Below, piece by piece: positions 45,501 to 47,218 of a stretch of DNA of 47,218 bases. The stretch is from Chromera velia (lineage: Eukaryota > Sar > Chromeraceae): positions 56,587 through 103,804 of the forward strand of contig JAHBMJ010002193.1 in the NCBI GenBank assembly GCA_018398765.1. Direction: 5' to 3'. Positions within the stretch are counted from its first letter, which is position 1. Every line of letters starts with the position of its first letter. The notes under the pieces are model-generated. The model saw nothing but the letters and a program-made list of their open reading frames with translations. It was not told the origin of the DNA and did no database searches. Both the position numbers and the translations under genes were made by a program.

Positions 45501-45644
45501 TTTGTGCGTGCATACTGTTGGCTGTGTGTGGACTTACTTGTGTCTGTTGCTTGTTCACTTGGCTGCATGCAGGGTATCGCGCTCTCTCTGGGTGACCGGA
45601 TCACGATCGTCCAGCGAGGCAGTGGGAGTGGAGCGAAGAAGTGA
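34138..45644 (+). CDS. COPB1: Coatomer subunit beta (beta-COP), complete, 25 exons
   Basis: Beta-COP is a core subunit of the COPI coat for Golgi-to-ER and intra-Golgi vesicles. Exons: 34138-34436, 34525-34651, 35077-35196, 35598-35693, 36182-36340, 36687-36858, 37246-37325, 37635-37682, 37974-38173, 38488-38541, 38769-38941, 39377-39520, 39738-39818, 40200-40263, 40831-40963, 41247-41294, 41664-41748, 42021-42226, 42590-42710, 43079-43227, 43606-43742, 44023-44155, 44451-44562, 45037-45122, 45573-45644. The sum is 3099 nt, 1032 residues plus stop, with phase kept at all 24 joins. An adaptin-type helical N-half (to about residue 550) has [41 protein letters not shown] and DVRRKT. The C-terminal appendage has [39 protein letters not shown] and ALSLGD. 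It is longer than the roughly 950-residue animal protein, mostly through linkers in exons 12, 18 and 22-23. Confidence 0.97.
35440..35483. repeat. (CA)n/(CG)n microsatellite in coatomer intron 3
   Basis: A CA array passes directly into a CG array (about 35467-35483). Confidence 0.9.
36102..36210 (+). repeat. 74-bp tandem duplication copying the 3' splice site and start of coatomer exon 5
   Basis: GTGCAG plus the first 29 bases of exon 5 occur at 36102-36136 and again at 36176-36210. Only the second copy continues into the conserved sequence ([11 protein letters not shown]). The first, if used, reads [11 protein letters not shown] and then TAG, so it is a decoy that would end translation. Confidence 0.9.
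36599..36698 (+). repeat. 50-bp tandem duplication across the 3' splice site of coatomer exon 6
   Basis: GCACATTC, a pyrimidine run, TTTTGCGAGAGYGCAG and GTGACTYTGTCTGC occur twice (from 36599 and 36649). The second acceptor (exon at 36687) gives the conserved [13 protein letters not shown]. Splicing at the first would add about 16 residues and then TGA. Confidence 0.9.
36850..36945 (+). repeat. 48-bp tandem duplication across the 5' splice site of coatomer exon 6
   Basis: TCCTTAGAGGTGCGAGGAAA and the following bases occur at 36850 and 36898. The unit contains the exon end AGAG and the donor GTGCGA. The second copy therefore carries a second donor, and CCTTAG in it resembles an acceptor. Confidence 0.9.
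37136..37178. repeat. (GT)n microsatellite in coatomer intron 6
   Basis: About 20 GT units lie roughly 70-110 bases before the acceptor of exon 7. Confidence 0.9.
39525..39557 (+). repeat. Run of 33 G directly after a coatomer donor site
   Basis: Exon 12 ends at 39520. The intron begins GTGA and then 33 G. The run could form a quadruplex in the pre-mRNA, and its exact length may be a sequencing estimate. Confidence 0.9.
45170..45200. repeat. (CTGT)n microsatellite in the last coatomer intron
   Basis: Several CTGT units follow a GT-rich stretch. It is the same tetranucleotide as the 3.6-4.9 kb field. Confidence 0.85.
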
Positions 45645-46833
45645 GAGAGCGAGACAGAGAGACCAAGAGAAAGAGAAAAGGGCCAGAGGGCAGGAAACAA
45701 AAAAGGGGCTGGGGAAGGAAAATAGAAGGGGTAGGGGAGAGAAAGGATCCCTCCGAGATTGATTCCCTCTCCTCACCCTTCCCTTGACCTGCCTGCTGTC
45801 GGGCGCAATGCGTCCTGTCCTTGCTCTTTTCCGGTTTTTGCTCCCTCTCTTAATTCCCTCTATTTCACTCCCACTCGTCGTTTTTGTCTTTCTGTCGTGT
45901 CTGCCCTGCCTGCCTAAGAGGCATGGACAGACCGCGTCGACTCCAGAGCGTTGAGGTTTCAGAGAAGAGAAGAGTAAGGGGGCTGGAACGTCCCGCGATG
46001 CACCTCGCCTCTCTTCTCTCTTGGTGGTCTGGCTCTTTTCTTCGCAAAGACGGCAGCTTTTTGATAAAACAGAAATGGATCAGAGCTTCATCCGGTCCGA
46101 TTTGTTTTCAGGGGGGATTGGGACTGCACGGGGGAATGCATACACAGGCGTGCTCGGCCGGGGTTGGAGTCGTTACAAACATTAATTTGATGGGAAAATA
46201 AAATTAGTGCCAAAAGTGAATCACTTCAAAGAATTTGAGAGATAAGTTCAATGAATTTATTTTTTGAATTATTGTTCAAAGTTGATTATAAAATTTAAAA
46301 TGCAGCTGTGCACGTACATATTAATTCTTCTTAAATTTATGAACAAATAATAATTTTTTTTAAAAAAAAAGGAATAAAAAATTGCTGGGAGTGGTCTTCA
46401 AGTTTATAGAGATGTTTTCTCGTTTTTTTTTTTTTTCTATAGAAGTTTTGTATATTTTATCTCCCCAACTTGAAATATTGATCTGTATAATAATTTAGGG
46501 TTGCTTTTTTGTCCGGTAACGACCCCTCTCTACCGGTAATTACCGGATTACCGGTAATGGACTCCGTTTATCTAAGTTTTACCAGAAAAAATGAGGAGAA
46601 AATGAAGCTTCAAAAAAAAAAAATTTGCCTGCGGTGCAACTCCTATTCTTTAGTTTTAAAGACTTCTTTCAACGTTTTTGGCACTTGTAGGAATTGAATT
46701 AAGATTCTTTTAAAAATATGTTGTTTGTCTGTGCTTGTCTGCCTGGTTCGGAGGTCTATGAACCGGAAGCGGTAGTCGTTGCGGAGGTAAAGAGGCAGCT
46801 AGCAGGTGGCCTGGCCTTAAGATGTGAAAACCT
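45645..46833. other. 3' flank of the coatomer gene, then AT-rich sequence
   Basis: Purine-rich sequence follows the stop codon. AATAAA lies at 46197-46202, a possible but distant poly(A) signal. From 46200 to 46700 it is AT-rich. TACCGGTAATTACCGGATTA with related words at about 46538-46557 forms a small palindromic repeat. Confidence 0.4.
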
Positions 46834-46916
46834 CTTTTGAGCGCAACGTGGCGGCGGGTCATACAGATGTGCATGGACCAATTAGAACCCGCCGCCAGAC
46901 CTTAACCGGCTCAAAA
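46834..46916. repeat. Inverted repeat capable of a long hairpin
   Basis: TTTTGAGC (46835-46842) pairs with GCTCAAAA (46909-46916), and TGGCGGCGGGT (46849-46859) pairs perfectly with ACCCGCCGCCA (46887-46897). The loop is 27 bases. A second small hairpin, GACTCCC...GGGAGTC, lies at 47038-47060. They may belong to a small foldback element or to a structured RNA. Confidence 0.6.
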
Positions 46917-47079
46917 ATTTTGAGGAGAAAAGGAACAACCCTCTGTTCCCTTTTCCCTCCTGGACTCAAAGCAACGACCCTAGGAGACGTCAGTTCGCCT
47001 CTCTAGACTCTCTCTAGCTGCTTGGTGTAGAAAAAACGACTCCCAGACTCACAGGGAGTCCAAAGAACAGACGTCTGAG

Positions 47080-47189
47080 GTCTGACACCTGAAGAGGCCA
47101 AAGTGGCCTTCCTGGACTCAGAAGTTCAGAAAGGGCTGTGGTACATCAATGATGATAAAATGCATACCAACACGCTCCATCTGGTCCAG
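47080..47189 (+). CDS. Possible exon of a gene running off the window end
   Basis: After CTGAG and up to CAG followed by GTAAGT, one frame stays open (LTPEEAKVAFLDSEVQKGLW and on to HLVQ). The composition is protein-like, but I recognise no family. The upstream boundary is uncertain because the same frame meets TGA just before it. Confidence 0.3.
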
Positions 47190-47218
47190 GTAAGTTAGTT
47201 CCAACAGGGGATAAGGAA

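Overview
The window is a piece of an intron-rich eukaryotic nuclear genome. Genes have many short exons, long pyrimidine-rich introns, abundant microsatellites, a Ty1/copia LTR retrotransposon and further repeats. The gene set (coatomer beta, a PGAM5-type mitochondrial phosphatase, a RING/zf-TRAF/MATH protein, a SWIM-RING protein, MORN repeats) suits a protist alga. My guess is an alveolate of the chromerid kind; this is inference, since no marker here settles it.

Layout. 1-2500: dispersed GC-rich repeats, a MORN-repeat pseudogene and a 66-bp tandem repeat. 3100-4940: a large composite CTGT microsatellite field. 5000-6830: AT-rich, with only candidate orphan exons. 6840-12977: a decayed Ty1/copia element with two LTRs, a frameshifted gag and a pol carrying five in-frame stops. 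13030-13620: copies of a dispersed GC-rich repeat and a 23-base N gap. 13853-15504: a SWIM-RING gene (3 exons), followed by a CTTT microsatellite. 16200-19520: noncoding, with two foldback (MITE-like) elements and an 82-bp tandem duplication. 20340-22009: a TRAF-like gene (3 exons). 23951-29918: a PGAM5-like gene (at least 11 exons, one of 21 nt). 30350-33304: a second LTR element without coding capacity, flanked by a perfect 5-bp target duplication. 34138-45644: a complete coatomer beta gene of 25 exons, whose reading frame closes exactly to 1032 residues. 46200-47218: AT-rich, then a hairpin and possibly the first visible exon of another gene.

All four intact genes are on the + strand and are independent housekeeping or regulatory genes, not an operon. 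Beta-COP acts in COPI vesicle transport, PGAM5 at mitochondria, and the two RING proteins probably in ubiquitin transfer. The most unusual common thread is splicing. Of 38 introns deduced from protein continuity, 23 have C at donor position +3 (GTCNGT), eight have the donor tetranucleotide reiterated in tandem, and 30 acceptors read TGCAG. Several splice sites in the coatomer gene are duplicated in tandem, making decoy sites.
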